From an archaeon (GTDB lineage Archaea; Thermoproteota; Nitrososphaeria; Nitrososphaerales; CADDZS01), in assembly GCA_029850555.1 (NCBI GenBank), contig JARCRS010000113.1:1-64000 (forward strand): 64,000 bases of DNA, written 5' to 3'. This document shows, piece after piece, positions 61,345-64,000 of this stretch. The notes below the pieces were generated by a model, which had not been told where the DNA came from, did no database searches, and saw only the letters and a program-made list of their open reading frames with translations. Positions within the stretch are counted from its first letter, which is position 1; each line of letters starts with the position of its first letter. The position numbers were made by a program, and so were the translations under genes.

Positions 61345-61767
61345 ATGCAAAGAACAACGGAAAAAATCGTTACCTTATCCCCTTTGGCGATAGAGCGAGT
61401 CAAGTCCTTTATTGCAAAAGACCAGAAGATCAATGCCAATGGCCTACGTATTTTCGTCATGCCAGGGGGTTGCTCGGGATATCAGTATGGAATGGTTTTA
61501 GAAAACGAAGCAAAGAGAGACGATATCTCTTGGTCAGAAAGTGGTATCAACGTATACGTTGATGTGCAAAGTGCAAAGTTGCTCGAAGGAGCGAGTATAG
61601 ATTTCGTCGAAACCGTTCAAGGCTCTGGCTTCAAAATTGAAAATCCAAATGCAGTGTCATCTTGCGGTTGCGGAAATTCATTCCAAACAGAAGGAGAGTC
61701 CGCTCACGGACATTCCCATGCCGAAGCAGAGGAAGAGGGATGCGCCTGCGGATGCGGCGGTCACTAA
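61345..61767 (+). CDS. A-type iron-sulfur carrier (IscA/ErpA) with Cys/His-rich tail
   Basis: Fe-S assembly carrier. Cys43 in MPGGCSGYQYGM and Cys107/Cys109 in SSCGCGNSF are the three conserved cysteines. 140 residues, ATG start. A tail after residue 117 has HGHSH and a CACGCGGH ending, adding more metal-binding groups than the family needs. The tail may bind zinc or nickel or help cluster delivery (inference). Confidence 0.9.
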   Translation: MQRTTEKIVTLSPLAIERVKSFIAKDQKINANGLRIFVMPGGCSGYQYGMVLENEAKRDDISWSESGINVYVDVQSAKLLEGASIDFVETVQGSGFKIENPNAVSSCGCGNSFQTEGESAHGHSHAEAEEEGCACGCGGH

Positions 61768-61796
61768 AGAAGTAAGAAAGTTTACTCTCTTCTTTT

Positions 61797-62192
61797 TCAG
61801 TGCGACATATTCTGAAGGTAGTAGCTTTTAAGCTCGCCTTCAATTATTTCTTCAAACTTTTGAAAATAAAGTCTTGTGGCGAATGGCATCGAATTCAGGT
61901 TATTTTCAATCACGTCGATAACATATGGAATGGCTCTTTTTGAGCACTTGAATTCAAATTTCATGGGAAGATCTGGGTTTTGAATAACCGCAATGGTCGA
62001 ACTCAGCTCCTCACTTGGGCAAACAGCTTTTGATTCAGCTTCTAGGATCGCATACCAACTCGATAGCACTTCGGGATCCAATCCATTTTGGACATCTTGA
62101 ATGGTCTCGACAAGTTTGTTTATTGTGTTTATCTCTACATTTTCAGGAACTCTGCTCATAGCCTTGGACCTCTTGAAGATTGGATTCTTCAA
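61797..62192 (-). CDS. Hypothetical protein (120-131 aa)
   Basis: A start at ATG 62159 (MSRVPENVEINTINKLVETI) is more likely than TTG 62192, because an eight-base inverted repeat (CTTGAAGA with TCTTCAAG, 62172-62193) covers the latter. Helical, with a mid-protein Cys (KAVCPSEEL) and KFEFKCSKRAIPYVIDVIEN. Tail-to-tail with the A-type carrier. No family recognised. Confidence 0.55.
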   Translation of the reverse strand: MKNPIFKRSKAMSRVPENVEINTINKLVETIQDVQNGLDPEVLSSWYAILEAESKAVCPSEELSSTIAVIQNPDLPMKFEFKCSKRAIPYVIDVIENNLNSMPFATRLYFQKFEEIIEGELKSYYLQNMSH

Positions 62193-62376
62193 GATTGAGA
62201 ATGGCCCCGAGCTTATTTTTACAAAACAGAGCCAATAAATTCAGTGCAAAAGCTCTAAAGAAGCTCAGTCTCACTAAAAGAATGCTTGCAGGAGTCTCAA
62301 AGGCTTACGTCGAGCTGTCGTGCTACACATGCTTTGAGGTTTTTCCTTTGGGCGTCGCTCTTCGGCGAATTTGTTT

Positions 62377-63771
62377 TCAAAGAGGGTTTAGCGATTTGGG
62401 TCCTGTGAACTTTCTGTATGCAAGATACGCGATCGCAGCAATTATGAACGAAATAAAGTAACTAAAATCGGCTCCCCCGAACCAAACGTTGAGGGCTCCA
62501 ACGAATTGACTTAGAGGATATGGGATTGTAAATAAAGGAACCATGAAAGGGGCAGATGCTAGAATCGATAAGGCATAGATAGCGAGAGCAGGAAGATCAT
62601 ATGATTTCGCCTGCAAAACGCTCTGAGCCGAGGTTCTTCGAAGAACAAAAAAATCCACCAGAATAATTGCGAGCCACGGCGTTATCCAATAGTCAAGAGT
62701 AAGGAGAAAATTCTCAAAGAAGGCTTCAAAATTGATTCCGCCTATTAATGCAATGCCAAGACCAATTATGCCACCAACAAGAACCGTGAGCCAGCGTTTT
62801 GCTCTAACATCCAGGACCAAAGCTGATAACGAGTTTGTGTAAATATTGAGAGAGTTTGCGGCTATCGCACCGAGAACTACTGCTCCAATTGCGAATATCC
62901 CAAACAATCCAGAAAATGTGTAAAGCGATGAAAAGTAATTTAGGCTGTTCGTTATACTTCCTACCAATGCGCCTATGACCTCGACCGCGAAGGAAGCAAT
63001 GGCTCCTCCAGAGAGAGCAAAGAAAACCACCCGCGCTCGAGACGATCCTGTGGGTAAATAACGAGAATAGTCAGAGGCATAGGGCGACCAGCTCATGATG
63101 TACGAAAAAGAAGACGCAAGTGCGATTCCAAGAGCCCCAATCGTTGGCGTAATCGCAGACCCGCCAGCTGGCACATACGACAATGCTTGTCCCAGATGAA
63201 ACATTGTCAAGACAAAGACGCCAGTCCAAAGTATACCTAAGATGACTGACATCCATTTCTCGAAAAGATGGATCAAGTCATGACCATAGATAGCTATCAA
63301 TAGCTGTATCGCTACCAAAATTACTGAAACAACATAAAAATTCGCGTTTTTCGCAATAACGACTACAGCTTCAGCGCCCAATACAGTGTTGACGGCGAAC
63401 CATCCAACCGTACTTAGCCAGTTTAGGGCTCCAAGTGGGTAGTTCCCTCTTCTGCCGAATACACTTCGCGAGGAAAACATTTGCGGAAACCCGAGTTTTG
63501 GTCCCATTGCGGCCGATAAACCAAGCACCAGAGCGCCCAAAACGTTTCCAAGCAAAAGGATCGGGATAGACTGCACTACCGTGAGACCAAAAGCCACAGT
63601 GCAAAGTACGCCAATGACGTAGTCGGCGATAGTAAGATTTGCCGCAAACCAAAGTGTGAAGATCCTTCCCGGGGATCCATGCCGTGCCTCCTCCGGAATG
63701 TGCTCAATTCCAAATCGCTCTATCGAAGTTGCCTTTTCGTCGTCGCTTGCCTTTCTCAAAGAAGATTTCAT
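62377..63771 (-). CDS. NCS1 family nucleobase/related permease
   Basis: About 12 predicted helices, 464 residues. The NCS1 signature region FAANLTIADYVIGVLCTVAF and GLSAAMGPKLGFPQMFSSRS appears near the N-terminus, with NWLSTVGWFAVNTVLGAEAV after it. The family imports cytosine, purines, uracil, hydantoins, thiamine or allantoin. The cyclase and M20 hydrolases of the window would suit hydantoin- or ureide-like substrates, but they lie 33 kb away. ATG start. Confidence 0.87.
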   Translation of the reverse strand: MKSSLRKASDDEKATSIERFGIEHIPEEARHGSPGRIFTLWFAANLTIADYVIGVLCTVAFGLTVVQSIPILLLGNVLGALVLGLSAAMGPKLGFPQMFSSRSVFGRRGNYPLGALNWLSTVGWFAVNTVLGAEAVVVIAKNANFYVVSVILVAIQLLIAIYGHDLIHLFEKWMSVILGILWTGVFVLTMFHLGQALSYVPAGGSAITPTIGALGIALASSFSYIMSWSPYASDYSRYLPTGSSRARVVFFALSGGAIASFAVEVIGALVGSITNSLNYFSSLYTFSGLFGIFAIGAVVLGAIAANSLNIYTNSLSALVLDVRAKRWLTVLVGGIIGLGIALIGGINFEAFFENFLLTLDYWITPWLAIILVDFFVLRRTSAQSVLQAKSYDLPALAIYALSILASAPFMVPLFTIPYPLSQFVGALNVWFGGADFSYFISFIIAAIAYLAYRKFTGPKSLNPL

Positions 63772-63796
63772 TCCTACAAGTCTAGTTATTGATACG

Positions 63797-64000
63797 CTAG
63801 GAATAGGAAGGAACTTCAGTCAAATGCTTTGCGACTCTGACCGCTCGCTCCAAGGAAAAAAATACTGGTATATTTTTTGATTCAAACACAAATCTCTTCT
63901 CCACACACTTCTTGCCCTCTAATGTTGCAACAACTATGGGCTTACCTGACTTTTTCATAACATCTGATAGGATGTCGCCGATTCTCTCCGAATTCTGAGG
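63797..64000 (-). CDS. ADP-forming acyl-CoA synthetase, C-terminal end (partial)
   Basis: Only the last 67 residues are in the window; the gene continues beyond the right edge. SGKPIVVATLEGKKCVEKRF and NIPVFFSLERAVRVAKHL match the end of the CoA-ligase alpha (succinyl-CoA-synthetase-like) domain of NDP-forming acetyl-CoA synthetases, where GxPVF-x-SxERA is a hallmark. The enzyme makes acyl-CoA or ATP from it, depending on direction. It stops with TAG at 63797, about 25 bases upstream of the NCS1 start on the same strand. Confidence 0.8.
   Translation of the reverse strand, partial: PQNSERIGDILSDVMKKSGKPIVVATLEGKKCVEKRFVFESKNIPVFFSLERAVRVAKHLTEVPSYS

Noticed and set aside
62180-62461. Plus-strand open frame of 93 codons
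   Set aside because: Its last third lies over the C-terminal codons of the NCS1 permease and it has no family motif.
1-64000. CRISPR array, insertion sequence, prophage or rRNA operon
   Set aside because: No spaced direct repeats, transposase, integrase, phage structural gene or rRNA-like sequence was found on either strand.

Overview
The window reads as archaeal chromosome, most likely from the Thaumarchaeota/Nitrososphaeria side of TACK. Supporting genes are an MCM helicase behind a GINS subunit, clamp-loader RfcS, Hel308, RtcB, a zinc-containing ferredoxin, PyrI, a ThiN-domain regulator, AN1 zinc fingers, the UbiD plus aconitase-X set of the archaeal mevalonate route, and intron-bearing tRNAs. 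Base composition is moderate, and TTG/GTG starts are common. No 16S rRNA or ammonia-oxidation gene is present, so the lineage call is inference.

Layout. 1-3100: a gene cut by the left edge, small proteins, RidA, and two decayed genes (GNAT and VOC). 3284-3682: two divergent intron-containing tRNA genes, Ala(GGC) and a Gly(GCC) with two introns. 3915-13858: ferredoxin, then an information-processing block: hisS and rfcS on the minus strand facing away from gins-mcm-hel308-rtcB on the plus strand, then pyrI. 14000-19050: a ParB-like gene with a frameshift, RNase HI, and the tldD-pmbA pair. 19118-24970: pyruvate/2-oxoacid dehydrogenase E1-alpha, an aminotransferase, an AbrB-type regulator, an M29-like peptidase and small membrane or helical proteins. 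25053-30448: HD phosphohydrolase, AN1 finger, two M20 hydrolases and a cyclase-family hydrolase. 30862-39366: DUF2267 protein, a secreted lytic transglycosylase with LysM, gamma-carbonic-anhydrase-like protein, E2, UbiA, LipB, Lpd and an AIR-synthase-like protein. 39465-47906: APC permease divergent from a ThiR-like regulator, a frameshifted ornithine-cyclodeaminase homologue, a SprT-like protease, an AN1-site-2-protease fusion and small proteins. 48162-51174: the modified mevalonate operon. 51222-64000: MBL hydrolase, class V aminotransferase, SIS protein, a candidate structured RNA, oligoendopeptidase, PP-loop synthase, FTCD, an EF-Tu-like protein, an A-type Fe-S carrier, an NCS1 permease and the end of an ADP-forming acyl-CoA synthetase.

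How it works together. E1-alpha, E2, Lpd and LipB imply a lipoylated 2-oxoacid dehydrogenase complex, although E1-beta and LipA are not in the window. RtcB would join the exons of tRNAs such as the two found here. The most unusual items are the two-intron tRNA-Gly with a D-loop intron, the lytic transglycosylase in an organism expected to lack murein, and a pseudoknot-like inverted-repeat cluster at 55060-55172. Several genes carry single frameshifts next to short homopolymers. These may be real decay or assembly errors.
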